From contig JALTVI010000115.1 of NCBI GenBank assembly GCA_027049035.1, positions 1-64,000 on the forward strand: a stretch of DNA of 64,000 nt. Direction: 5' to 3'. Below the pieces are notes generated by a model. That model was given only the letters and a program-made list of their open reading frames with translations. It searched no databases and was not told where the DNA came from. The first letter of the stretch is position 1. Every line of letters starts with the position of its first letter. The position numbers and the translations under genes were made by a program. This document shows, in pieces, positions 38,747-49,085 of the stretch. The DNA is from Sulfurovum sp. GTDB lineage: Bacteria; Campylobacterota; Campylobacteria; Campylobacterales; Sulfurovaceae.

Positions 38747-40997
38747 GATTGACTATGTAGAAATTTATATGGTCAATTCGACCTATCAACTCAGATGAAA
38801 ATCTGTCAATCTACAACAGTAGAAATTTATATGGTCAATTCGACTTGTCGGAATCAGGTTTTTGCTGAGGGTATCTACAACAGTAGAAATTTATATGGTC
38901 AATTCGACCGAGCGTGGGAAGCTGAAGCTGATCAATCTACAACAGTAGAAATTTATATGGTCAATTCGACTTCCATAATGCGGATTGACGTACCCAAATC
39001 TACAACAGTAGAAATTTATATGGTCAATTCGACTTGCATCCTTTCAAGCTCCATAAAATAAATCTACAACAGTAGAAATTTATATGGTCAATTCGACATT
39101 GGGACGGGAAAGGGGTCAAGATAGGATCTACAACAGTAGAAATTTATATGGTCAATTCGACTTGAAGCGTTTGGGAGAAGTGCATCTCATATCTACAACA
39201 GTAGAAATTTATATGGTCAATTCGACCTTTGGAGAACTGCAAAGGATGCTAACATCTACAACAGTAGAAATTTATATGGTCAATTCGACAAGTGGGGTTA
39301 TCCTCAAAGTTGTTTTATCTACAACAGTAGAAATTTATATGGTCAATTCGACGTCACCTGCACTACTTCCATTATCATCAGATCTACAACAGTAGAAATT
39401 TATATGGTCAATTCGACAAGATCAAGGATCTGAACGAAGAGAAATCTACAACAGTAGAAATTTATATGGTCAATTCGACAAGCATGATAGTAAACATCTT
39501 GAGAAAATCTACAACAGTAGAAATTTATATGGTCAATTCGACAAAGTCAACGGTATGCAGACGGTGTATATCTACAACAGTAGAAATTTATATGGTCAAT
39601 TCGACCACCTGTATCTCCTTCATGTGGTTGCATCTACAACAGTAGAAATTTATATGGTCAATTCGACCGTTCAAACATTGACAATCAGTACAACTATCTA
39701 CAACAGTAGAAATTTATATGGTCAATTCGACATGGTATCTTTAAAGTTGAGGCTTTGAAATCTACAACAGTAGAAATTTATATGGTCAATTCGACCAACA
39801 GGAAAGGTGTTTAGATACTATGAATCTACAACAGTAGAAATTTATATGGTCAATTCGACTTCGTTAGTACCAAAGAAAACATTAAATCTACAACAGTAGA
39901 AATTTATATGGTCAATTCGACATGTTCTCGCGTGTGGGGTACTCTGAAATCTACAACAGTAGAAATTTATATGGTCAATTCGACCACTGAGGGTAATGCC
40001 TGACCTCTGCCTATCTACAACAGTAGAAATTTATATGGTCAATTCGACAGACATGGCACTACGCACCGCTTCGAATCTACAACAGTAGAAATTTATATGG
40101 TCAATTCGACATGGTTGTTCACATGAATATGTTTGCGATCTACAACAGTAGAAATTTATATGGTCAATTCGACAAGATCAAGGATCTGAACGAAGAGAAA
40201 TCTACAACAGTAGAAATTTATATGGTCAATTCGACTATACTGTTAATCTAACTTCTTGGTTTATCTACAACAGTAGAAATTTATATGGTCAATTCGACGG
40301 TTGACAATCCATAGACATTTTAATATCTACAACAGTAGAAATTTATATGGTCAATTCGACCACATACCACTATCTTTGCAATTTCCTCGTTATCTACAAC
40401 AGTAGAAATTTATATGGTCAATTCGACCGTTTGGCAAACAGGAACATCATTTTCATCTACAACAGTAGAAATTTATATGGTCAATTCGACAAGTGGGGTT
40501 ATCCTCAAAGTTGTTTTATCTACAACAGTAGAAATTTATATGGTCAATTCGACACGGAGAAGCCAGTAGAGTTCAAGCGATCTACAACAGTAGAAATTTA
40601 TATGGTCAATTCGACACTACAAATGCGATCATCGATGCTATTGATCTACAACAGTAGAAATTTATATGGTCAATTCGACGTATCGCTCTCTATCCATATC
40701 TTTCTATATCTACAACAGTAGAAATTTATATGGTCAATTCGACACTTCAACGATGGCGGCTCAAACTTCAATCTACAACAGTAGAAATTTATATGGTCAA
40801 TTCGACAAGGCGGAGGTTGAGCTATGCCTTACACATCTACAACAGTAGAAATTTATATGGTCAATTCGACGAGTAACTTTTGATTACCCGCTTTTTGTAT
40901 CTACAACAGTAGAAATTTATATGGTCAATTCGACGTTTGGCCAATTTCTTTTTTGCTTCATATCTACAACAGTAGAAATTTATATGGTCAATTCGAC
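38747..40997 (-). CRISPR. type V-A CRISPR array, 36 repeats (leader-distal one degenerate), 35 spacers of 26-31 nt
   Basis: 36-bp repeat, plus strand ATCTACAACAGTAGAAATTTATATGGTCAATTCGAC; in transcript orientation GTCGAATTGACCATATAAATTTCTACTGTTGTAGAT. Leader lies between the array and cas2. Confidence 0.99.
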
Positions 40998-41110
40998 AGC
41001 TATCATAGCTGCTGTAACCATTTTTGATACATATTGTAACAAAAAATGATCGAGTTTTTCTAAAAAAGAGTTGTCTATTACAAAAAAATCCATAAAGACT
41101 GAAGTTTGCA
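40998..41110 (-). promoter_or_regulatory. CRISPR leader with possible promoter (-10 TACAAT at 41038..41033)
   Basis: 113-bp AT-rich gap between cas2 and the leader-proximal repeat; minus strand GTTACAATATG. Confidence 0.5.
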
Positions 41111-41383
41111 TCATATCACAATCACCTCTTCATCATCATGCTTTGCATAGCCATACTTATCTACCTTACACTGTTTAGAAAGCTGAAGAACTAAGATGCT
41201 ATCCGTCTCTTCAAAATACTTATCAAAGCCTTTTTGTATCTCCAGCACTATGATATCTAATATTCGTTTTGAATTTTTAATCTCAAACATCGAGTATTGA
41301 ATACGATGACCGTATTTAGAGAGGAACTTTGCAAATCTTGTACGGATACGGTCATCACTAATGTCATACGCTACAATTACCAT
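41111..41383 (-). CDS. cas2: CRISPR-associated endonuclease Cas2
   Basis: MVIVAYDISDDRIRTRFAKFLSKYGHRIQYSMFEIK. Confidence 0.95.
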   Translation of the reverse strand: MVIVAYDISDDRIRTRFAKFLSKYGHRIQYSMFEIKNSKRILDIIVLEIQKGFDKYFEETDSILVLQLSKQCKVDKYGYAKHDDEEVIVI

Positions 41384-42357
41384 ACAATTTTACCTTTCTC
41401 AAGTCGAGGATATGCCTCTATTGGTTTCTCCTGTATAAAAGCTCGATAGTATTGCCTTGTATATTCATAGAGTAGTTCTTTGTTTTCTAAAAGTCCTTTG
41501 AGCAAGATCGCAGTATAGTGTTGTGCACTCTTTTTAAATAAGCGATACGATTGATTTACACGAACAAAATCCTTGATATCTATTTGACCTAATGTAAACA
41601 TTTTTCGAACTTGATTATCAACCATTGGGCGAAACGGTTCAATTAAATCGCTTACTAGGGACTTTCGTTGGTAAAAGAGTTGATGATAAACTCCCTTGTA
41701 AGTATCAAATCCATAAAGATGCAACATCGCATCCATAAGGCTAAAAAGCTGCATATAGCCAATATCCAATAGTAGATTCACGATATCCGGTTTAGCTCTT
41801 GGCTTACGGCCCGACCACTCAACCACATCAAACATCTGTCTAAAGTATATCCTTGAAGCACTACCTTCAATTCCAAGAAGTGTATCAAGCTCTGTAGCAC
41901 CGTCGTATACAATCCTATCGTGATAACTATTAAGTTTTTCAATCGCATCTTTCAATGCTTCAGACTTATTGCGTCGCTTGGCAAGATACTCAGTTTGTTG
42001 GGCAATTTTATTTTTGACTATATGTTGCGCGATAAGTGTTTTATCATATTTATACTGTTTTTGACGCAACAGTACATTTCCCTCTGCCCCACTCATCCAA
42101 CTACCATACGGTTTGAGTCCATGAGATAACATCACGATACTAAAACCAAATCGCTTTGCTTTAAGTAGAATACCTGTCGTTAAACTTGCATGTCCTACCA
42201 CAAACAAAGCAAACAATCTATGACAACTTGACTGATGACGCACTTTCCCTTCTGCATCTTTTATAAGCAAATTATCATTGCGAAAACTTATCTTTTCTCC
42301 TCTACTTACAAGCGCAATGGCAACCTGTTTCTGTTTAAAGTCCGGTAAACTCAACAT
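41377..42357 (-). CDS. cas1: CRISPR-associated integrase Cas1
   Basis: 326 aa; EGSASRIYFRQMF, GYMQLFSLMDAMLHLYGFDTYKGVYHQ, LVSDLIEPFRPMVD. Confidence 0.95.
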   Translation of the reverse strand: MLSLPDFKQKQVAIALVSRGEKISFRNDNLLIKDAEGKVRHQSSCHRLFALFVVGHASLTTGILLKAKRFGFSIVMLSHGLKPYGSWMSGAEGNVLLRQKQYKYDKTLIAQHIVKNKIAQQTEYLAKRRNKSEALKDAIEKLNSYHDRIVYDGATELDTLLGIEGSASRIYFRQMFDVVEWSGRKPRAKPDIVNLLLDIGYMQLFSLMDAMLHLYGFDTYKGVYHQLFYQRKSLVSDLIEPFRPMVDNQVRKMFTLGQIDIKDFVRVNQSYRLFKKSAQHYTAILLKGLLENKELLYEYTRQYYRAFIQEKPIEAYPRLEKGKIVW

Positions 42358-42905
42358 GCAACATCACACAAATTATTGTAGATGCAACGATGGCATTTGT
42401 TGGGATTTGGAGAAAATGGCGTATCAAAGCGAAACTGTCGTATCTTTTCCAACAATCGCATAAAACCATTATAATACTTTTCACTCTCTATCGGTAATGG
42501 TATAGGATAACTCTTGTTGTCATCCATGCTATAGAGCTTCAATTTTTCCACACTATACCCCATATCGATAAGGCAATAGTATTGTGCATAAAGCTGATAG
42601 ACATATCCGTCATAGATACGCTTGATCTTTTTCTTCCGTTCTACAAGAAGTTTTTTAACTTTGTCATACATGTCGATTTTGCCGCCGATATGAAATCTAC
42701 TCGAATAAACCTCGATCGTTTGTAAAACATTCTTTGATGTCGTATAACGCTTTTCATCCAAGCTCTTATGCGCTATCGTTCCAGCCACCTGATCCGTACT
42801 CTGGTAAAGCCTCGTATCGATCTTGCCGTAGAGTTGATGAAAATAGATCGATCTCGGACAAAAGATAAAATCATTTAAAAATGAAATAGGAATATACCCT
42901 TCCAT
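42351..42905 (-). CDS. cas4: CRISPR-associated exonuclease Cas4
   Basis: 184 aa; FNDFIFCPRSIYFHQLY and C-terminal CHRCIYNNLCDVAC cluster. Confidence 0.93.
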   Translation of the reverse strand: MEGYIPISFLNDFIFCPRSIYFHQLYGKIDTRLYQSTDQVAGTIAHKSLDEKRYTTSKNVLQTIEVYSSRFHIGGKIDMYDKVKKLLVERKKKIKRIYDGYVYQLYAQYYCLIDMGYSVEKLKLYSMDDNKSYPIPLPIESEKYYNGFMRLLEKIRQFRFDTPFSPNPNKCHRCIYNNLCDVAC

Positions 42906-42906
42906 C

Positions 42907-45900
42907 TTACTCTATCCCTTGAGCGAATCGAAGCCACTCTTTATTGGTGATTGTTAAATCTGCTTTTGCTACATCATCCGCCTCTTTAAATCTTTGCACT
43001 AGCATCAACCCTTTTCGTGCGATATTATATGCACCGTTGGCATCCGCATCTTTTGGCAATGAATTGTCACTTTTTCTACTATCAAAAAACTCTCCGCTGC
43101 TATTTTTTACAGGAGATAGCAAGTAATCATCACCTGTTTTACTGCTCGAATTTCGCATTTGCAACATCAGCTTGAAAAGATAGTGCAGCTTTTTGAAAAA
43201 CTCGACACTATCTTGCATAAGTATATATGCTTGTAAATTTTCTGTTTGTCCGTTAAAAAGCTCTTTAAACGCTTTGGTTAAATCGATAGTTTCGTCATCC
43301 CATTGGTTATTTTTAGAAGGGTTTCTAAAAGTTCTTATACGCTCGCCAAAACTGCATAGCGTCCACTCGGTTCGTGTCCCTTCAGCTTTTCGATGAAAAT
43401 CGTTATAATCAAAACTAAACTCAAAATAATCCTCTTGTTTGTTATAATTTATCGATTTAAATTTGCTAAAAAATTCCCTTGATTTTTCTTTGTTGTAGTA
43501 TTTTGCATCAAAGAGGTTTACAAATCCGGTGGTTGGGTCTATTTTAGAGGTATTCCAAGCCGGCACATAAAATAAAATACCATTTTGTTTGCCCATCTTT
43601 TCAAAGCTAATAAATTTATTGGTTAGCTGCAAAGCTTTAAGCGCACCGCCAAGTTCAGTAGGCTCTTTTTTCTTATCGACCAGATAATTAAGCTTATCTA
43701 TAAGCATTTTCTCAAACTTTTGATACACTTGTTTTTCTACCTTAAAACGCCCTCTTTTGAAGCCAAAATTTAAATCTTCTAACACTACGATAGCATTATG
43801 CTCTACTATCAAAGTTGCAATTTTATGGATAACATGGCTCATATAGCCCTCTTTGAGCTCTTTGATTCTCTCGATACTTTCCCAATTAAGACGGGCTTCT
43901 TCTCTCTCTTTCTCTTTTGCATCAAGCTTTTGATGATAATCTACTTTGTGCTTTTTGCCGTTATAGCTGTTTACTATAGTATTAAGCGAATATTGTTCTA
44001 CTATTCTTCCTTTGCCGTCTATTAGCGCTAGATAAAGCAGATGCCTCTCGCCCCTATCGATACCTATGATTTTTATATCATCCGTATGCTCTTTTATTTT
44101 TTGACGGATAAGATTATTATGCTCTTTATTCGAGAGATTCGAGGCTTTAAAATTTAGCGTGATTGGCACATGAAATTGGAATTTATCAAGCGCAAAACGT
44201 CTATCTTTAATAATCGGATAATTAAATTTATCTTTTAATTCCTTTGCATGGTGCCCCTCTTTCCAAGTTTTCTCACCATATTCGATTGAGCGTTTACGAT
44301 AGAAAATTTCCGCTTCTCCGTTGAGCTTATAAACTACATCTTTTAAATTTGCATCATCAAACACCATACGCCAATAAATCGTATGAAGATTTGGCGTTCC
44401 TTTGCTATATGGCGAAAAGTCTTTATTGTAAATCTGAAATAAGTAGAGTTTACCTTCATCAACAAACTGTTCTATCACTTGTGCATCGATATTTTTAAAA
44501 GCTATTTTATATCCTTGAAGCTCTACTTCTTTATAAAATTCACTTATATCTTGATACTTTTTAGTATCTGTAAAATCAAACTCAAATTCTCGCCAATCCG
44601 GGTGTTTTTTAATCGATGCTTTAAAAAAGTCAATGAGATTGTGGCAATCATCAAGATTAAACGTTTCTCCTTTTTTGTGCGTGCCCTCTTTATATTTAGC
44701 CAAAAGGGATTCCGAAGGGGCAAACTCGTCTATCCTGCGTTTTGAAAAAAATACCTTTGGCAGCATTTTATTTGGACCGGGCAAAAGCTTATATTCAATT
44801 TTCCGGTATACGTTATGCGTACCGCCCTCTTTGATATTTTGAAAAATTTTATTATGCTTTTTATCCATGATACCAAGATAAAAAAGACCGTCTTTCTCAA
44901 AAAGAACACCAAGATTATCTCTTTCTTTATTAACATCCCATCCGTCGAGCAGTGTGCTGTTTTCAAAATTCAATTTAAACTTTTCTTTCGAATAAGGCTT
45001 TTTAGTCAAAAAATTTCGAACCTTGTTAAATAGCGGAATCACCAGGCTTAACGCCTCGTAATAAATATCAAAATAAGCATAAAAAGCGATATCTTTTTCA
45101 AGTTCATCTTTGACATAAAGAGGCTTTAAAAAGTGCTGCAAATTTAATAGCGATTGAAGAAGTGCTTTGATTTTATCTTTATTTTCTCGATCATTATTCC
45201 AAGCTTCATAAGCACTCTCTATTTCAACTCTTAAATCTCTAGCTTCATCGTTTCCATAAGTGCCAAACTCTTTAAAATAATCAAAAAGCGATATCTCTTC
45301 TCCGTATTCTTTGAGCGCCTCCTCTATTTGTGCAATAGAAAAGTAGCTCTTTTTCTTATCAAAAAATTTTCTTCTTTTCTCGTCAATATCAGATGCGTTT
45401 GCTATACGGGGATTTTCTCTTAAATGATGCTCCCACAAGGCATCTTTAATTGTAGAATAGTTCCCAAAAATTGCTTGAGAAATATCGGTAAGAGATTTGT
45501 CGTTTTTGATATACACGGTGTTTAAATCATATTCATTAGACTCTTGAAAAAGCTTATCAAACTTTTCTAATAAGTTTACCTCCCCGTCGCAACACTTAAA
45601 GCGTAAAATATTTGCATCATAATACGCCGCAATTGCCTCGCTCATCTCCTGAGTATCTTCAAAAGATTCAGGAAGCCAAGAGAGAGCTTCCCTATCGCTC
45701 AGAATTTGTTTATAAAGTGGTTTCATATTCGGTAAATCTCGTTTTGATAGTCCATTTTTTCTATGTAGATTTATCTTTTCATTGAGACCTTGAACCTTTG
45801 TGCCATCATCCAAGACAATTCCGCCTATGATGGCGTTATAGATATCAATATGCGTTTGACTCATAAGATATTGATAGTAATCTAAAGAGAATACATCTTC

Positions 45901-46551
45901 TACCGTTGCACCTTTTAAGGCATCTTGCGTGTTAAGTTCTTTTTTAGCATCTTCTATAATTTTCGAATAGCGCTCTTTTATAAGTTCAAAAAGCCTTTTA
46001 TTTTGTAAAAAAACAGGCAAATTCTCATGCACTACTCTATATGCAATTGCCGTATGTTTAGCTTCATTACTATAGATGTTTTTTCTATTTTCATGAAAAC
46101 CGGTTAAATATGTAGTAAATTTCTGGAAGTTTTTTATGATATTCTTATCTTCCGAAGTAACTTCCGGATGCTCCCAATTTGGCAAAACTTTAGTAAGAAG
46201 CTCTTTTTTAAATAGATATTTCCAATTTGGATGCTCCTCAAATGCTTTGCGCATCTGCTTTCGCATTTTCGTTTGAATTTTTTCAAAAACTTTTTCATCT
46301 CGAGCAGAATCAAAAAATAATCGTTCATAACATCGCAACCCTTTGAGCCTAACACTACTTAAAGCTTCAGAGATAAAATCCTTATGGTAAAAATCGATTA
46401 TCTTTTTTAATCTTTCATACTCTTGAGCCCTTTGCTCATCCTCTTTAATCAAGCCTTTTGCCTCGATATGCTCCAATGTTTTGCCAATTGGTTTTAACTC
46501 GAAACGCAATGTCTTTTGCACTGAAAATTGATTGGTCAACTGTAAATGCAT
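42907..46551 (-). CDS. cas12a: CRISPR-associated endonuclease Cas12a (Cpf1), 1214 aa
   Basis: RuvC-I IIGIDRGERHLLYLALID, RuvC-II IVVLEDLNFGFKRGR, RuvC-III DADANGAYNIARKGL. Confidence 0.98.
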   Translation of the reverse strand: MHLQLTNQFSVQKTLRFELKPIGKTLEHIEAKGLIKEDEQRAQEYERLKKIIDFYHKDFISEALSSVRLKGLRCYERLFFDSARDEKVFEKIQTKMRKQMRKAFEEHPNWKYLFKKELLTKVLPNWEHPEVTSEDKNIIKNFQKFTTYLTGFHENRKNIYSNEAKHTAIAYRVVHENLPVFLQNKRLFELIKERYSKIIEDAKKELNTQDALKGATVEDVFSLDYYQYLMSQTHIDIYNAIIGGIVLDDGTKVQGLNEKINLHRKNGLSKRDLPNMKPLYKQILSDREALSWLPESFEDTQEMSEAIAAYYDANILRFKCCDGEVNLLEKFDKLFQESNEYDLNTVYIKNDKSLTDISQAIFGNYSTIKDALWEHHLRENPRIANASDIDEKRRKFFDKKKSYFSIAQIEEALKEYGEEISLFDYFKEFGTYGNDEARDLRVEIESAYEAWNNDRENKDKIKALLQSLLNLQHFLKPLYVKDELEKDIAFYAYFDIYYEALSLVIPLFNKVRNFLTKKPYSKEKFKLNFENSTLLDGWDVNKERDNLGVLFEKDGLFYLGIMDKKHNKIFQNIKEGGTHNVYRKIEYKLLPGPNKMLPKVFFSKRRIDEFAPSESLLAKYKEGTHKKGETFNLDDCHNLIDFFKASIKKHPDWREFEFDFTDTKKYQDISEFYKEVELQGYKIAFKNIDAQVIEQFVDEGKLYLFQIYNKDFSPYSKGTPNLHTIYWRMVFDDANLKDVVYKLNGEAEIFYRKRSIEYGEKTWKEGHHAKELKDKFNYPIIKDRRFALDKFQFHVPITLNFKASNLSNKEHNNLIRQKIKEHTDDIKIIGIDRGERHLLYLALIDGKGRIVEQYSLNTIVNSYNGKKHKVDYHQKLDAKEKEREEARLNWESIERIKELKEGYMSHVIHKIATLIVEHNAIVVLEDLNFGFKRGRFKVEKQVYQKFEKMLIDKLNYLVDKKKEPTELGGALKALQLTNKFISFEKMGKQNGILFYVPAWNTSKIDPTTGFVNLFDAKYYNKEKSREFFSKFKSINYNKQEDYFEFSFDYNDFHRKAEGTRTEWTLCSFGERIRTFRNPSKNNQWDDETIDLTKAFKELFNGQTENLQAYILMQDSVEFFKKLHYLFKLMLQMRNSSSKTGDDYLLSPVKNSSGEFFDSRKSDNSLPKDADANGAYNIARKGLMLVQRFKEADDVAKADLTITNKEWLRFAQGIE

Positions 46552-46657
46552 TCTCTCTCCTAATATTTAGTTCTCATCATCTTATCATTTTCTCAACCCC
46601 ATTTCCCATTTTGGGTCAAAATGTCATTTTGATATCTTACCACAACCATACGGACAA

Positions 46658-47566
46658 TTATTTGTCCATTTCACTCATCTCTCTCAAATATTGCTCCACA
46701 TCCTCTCTCAAACTATCTCTTAGCAACTTAGGTTCAATGATGTGCAGATGGGGTAGCCAGTTTTTGATCTCGGGCAAAAGTTCCATAGGGTGGGTGATGG
46801 TGTAGACAAACTCGGCAGTGCCATCGTTGTGGGGCATGTCGAGTTGTTGGCTGGGGTGGAGGGGTACCTCTTTGAGGTAGCGGGTGGCGTAAGCAGAAGC
46901 GTAGATACGTACATCAAAAGGCATGGCATCGTCATTGCTCCAGATCGAGGCACGGCGGTTGGCTTTGACTATCTCCTCCGGGGTCAAGTCCTGAGGGGTG
47001 TTGGCAAGCAGGGTAAAGTCTCTGATCTTCAGAAAATCAAAGGGGCGTACCTGTGCGGTGGTATCCTCCTTTGCCAGCAGGTACCATTTGCCTTTGGCAG
47101 TGTAGAGTTTGACCGGTGAGACCATTTTGGTAGTGGTAATGTTACGGTTGTTTGTGTAAACAAATCGGCATTTGCATCCCTTTTCAATGCTCTCTATGAT
47201 CGACTCGGCAATCTGCTTGTCTATGCCGCTGTAGGCAATGGCAAACGAGATAAGCGGTATCCCCTCCCCGCTGCCGCCAAGACACTCGATGCTAAGCCCG
47301 GCGTTGGAAGCAAAGGCATGCAACAGTGCAGAAGGTAGACGGCTCATGCGTGAAAGCTGAGAAGTATCGATGCGGTACTCCCCTCTTTTGGAAAGCAGAG
47401 GGATACCCGCACCGGAAATCTTCTTCAAATCTCTTCGTATCGTACGGCTGTCCACACGGTACTGCTCTGCCATCACATTGACATGCAGACGCTCAAACGC
47501 ATACAAACGCCTGAGTATATCGACAATTCTCTCAACAGGCTGTGCCTTTTTTACATACTTTTTCAT
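46658..47566 (-). CDS. HTH-WYL domain transcriptional regulator
   Basis: N-terminal HTH (LHVNVMAEQYRVDSRTIRRDLKKISGAG); WYL-type core KLYTAKGKWYLLAKEDTTAQVRPFDFLKI; immediately upstream of cas12a on the same strand. Confidence 0.85.
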   Translation of the reverse strand: MKKYVKKAQPVERIVDILRRLYAFERLHVNVMAEQYRVDSRTIRRDLKKISGAGIPLLSKRGEYRIDTSQLSRMSRLPSALLHAFASNAGLSIECLGGSGEGIPLISFAIAYSGIDKQIAESIIESIEKGCKCRFVYTNNRNITTTKMVSPVKLYTAKGKWYLLAKEDTTAQVRPFDFLKIRDFTLLANTPQDLTPEEIVKANRRASIWSNDDAMPFDVRIYASAYATRYLKEVPLHPSQQLDMPHNDGTAEFVYTITHPMELLPEIKNWLPHLHIIEPKLLRDSLREDVEQYLREMSEMDK

Positions 47567-47690
47567 GTAAAAATCATAACCAAAAAAGAGCTTCTTTCAA
47601 AATTTTAAAATTTTTTCCAAAAACCCCTTGACAAGTAATGCATTTGGTGCTATAATGCCGTCCACATAAGCCATAGAGCTTACAGACGAA

Positions 47691-47765
47691 TGGGGTATCG
47701 CCAAGTGGTAAGGCAACTGGTTTTGGTCCAGTCATTCGGGGGTTCGAGTCCCTCTACCCCATCCA
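47691..47765 (+). tRNA. tRNA-Gln (TTG)
   Basis: TGGGGTA/TACCCCA acceptor stem, TTTTGGT anticodon loop, GGTTCGAGTCC T-arm, encoded CCA. Confidence 0.95.
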
Positions 47766-47798
47766 TTTTGAACTTCGGTTCAAAATACTTTCTTCTGT

Positions 47799-47875
<77 letters not shown>

Positions 47876-47925
47876 ATTCAAACTCCCATAAAATCGAACT
47901 TTCAAGCGTTTTAAATACTCAACGA

Positions 47926-49038
47926 TTATTTAGCGATGTCACCATCATTGTCACCACGCGTGGTGACACTCTTTTTGAAGGGGTCAAAGCTGCGCGAAAT
48001 ACGCAACTGCTCCCCCTCGATATAGCGGGCGTATTTTTCAAGGATCATCTTGGTATTGGTGTGTCCGACGATCTGCGCGATCTCCACCACGCTCAACGCG
48101 CCCGATTTGAGCATTGCCGTGATGAAGGTGTGTCGGGTGTTGTAGATCCTGCGGTATCTGATTCCCAGCTCTCTAAGCAGCCGATACCAAGGACCGTAGG
48201 GCGCGTGTCCTCGGATATTGTCGATGCCGTAGAGGTGCTTTCCGTTGCGCGAAAAGAGCCAAATGCTCTTATCCAACCTTGCCTGATTGATCTGATCCTC
48301 GATATAGGGCTTAAGCACGTCAAAGAGCGGTACCCTTCGGATACTCCTTGCCGTTTTAGGCGTGCTTACGATCCCTTTGGATATACTTCTTTTGAGTTCA
48401 ATGACATCCTCCCCGATGTCGCCGATCTGAAGCCCTATCACTTCACCGCTTCGCATACCGGTATAGAAACCGATCGCCAAAAAGTTTCGCAAGGTACGCG
48501 GTGCGGCGGCAAGGATCCGCTCCACCTCTTGGGGCGTAAACGGCTCGATCTTCTCCTCGTCCTCATCGATGCTCTTTTTCTTGGGCTTGGAGATATGCAC
48601 GAAGGGATTTTTCTCGATCACCTCTTCCTGGATGGCGATCTCGAAGATCCCCCGACAGGTGGAGATATAGCTACCGACGGTTTTGGGCTTTAGCTCCTTC
48701 ATCGAAGCCACCCACGCGCGAAGCTCGGATACCTTGATCTCTCGAATATCCCGATTTTTAAAGAACGCCAGGATTTTGGCGACGCGCCCTTTGATCTCCC
48801 AATAGGTCGCCAAATCCTCTTTGGAAAGCAGATAGAGATCGGCAAACTTCTCTATCGGTTCCTCTTTTTGCCTCTGCTCCTTTTGCTTGAGATGCAGCTC
48901 AAGTGCCGGCAGAAATTCCCGTGTGACGCGTTCGCGGTTTTGCGGCGTATCTCGCAAACCGGTACTGCGCTGTTTCCAGCCGTCACGGGTTTTGTATTTG
49001 ATTTGCAGGATTCCCCTGCGGGCATAGATACTTGCCAT
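47926..49038 (-). CDS. int: tyrosine recombinase/integrase
   Basis: FYTGMRSGEVIGLQIGDI; NTRHTFITAMLKSGALSVVEIAQIVGHTNTKMILEKYARY. Confidence 0.95.
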   Translation of the reverse strand: MASIYARRGILQIKYKTRDGWKQRSTGLRDTPQNRERVTREFLPALELHLKQKEQRQKEEPIEKFADLYLLSKEDLATYWEIKGRVAKILAFFKNRDIREIKVSELRAWVASMKELKPKTVGSYISTCRGIFEIAIQEEVIEKNPFVHISKPKKKSIDEDEEKIEPFTPQEVERILAAAPRTLRNFLAIGFYTGMRSGEVIGLQIGDIGEDVIELKRSISKGIVSTPKTARSIRRVPLFDVLKPYIEDQINQARLDKSIWLFSRNGKHLYGIDNIRGHAPYGPWYRLLRELGIRYRRIYNTRHTFITAMLKSGALSVVEIAQIVGHTNTKMILEKYARYIEGEQLRISRSFDPFKKSVTTRGDNDGDIAK

Positions 49039-49085
49039 TATTTGGACTCCTTTGGAGTCACCACAAGCCGCATCGTCATTTTATC

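Noticed and set aside
38795-40848. ORFs reading IYNSRNLYGQFD / STTVEIYMVNST repeats
   Set aside because: They are translations of the CRISPR repeat-spacer array, not proteins.
38783-40961. Self-targeting spacers against the adjacent mobile element
   Set aside because: Scanning several spacers by eye found no match in the window; a computed search is needed before any claim.
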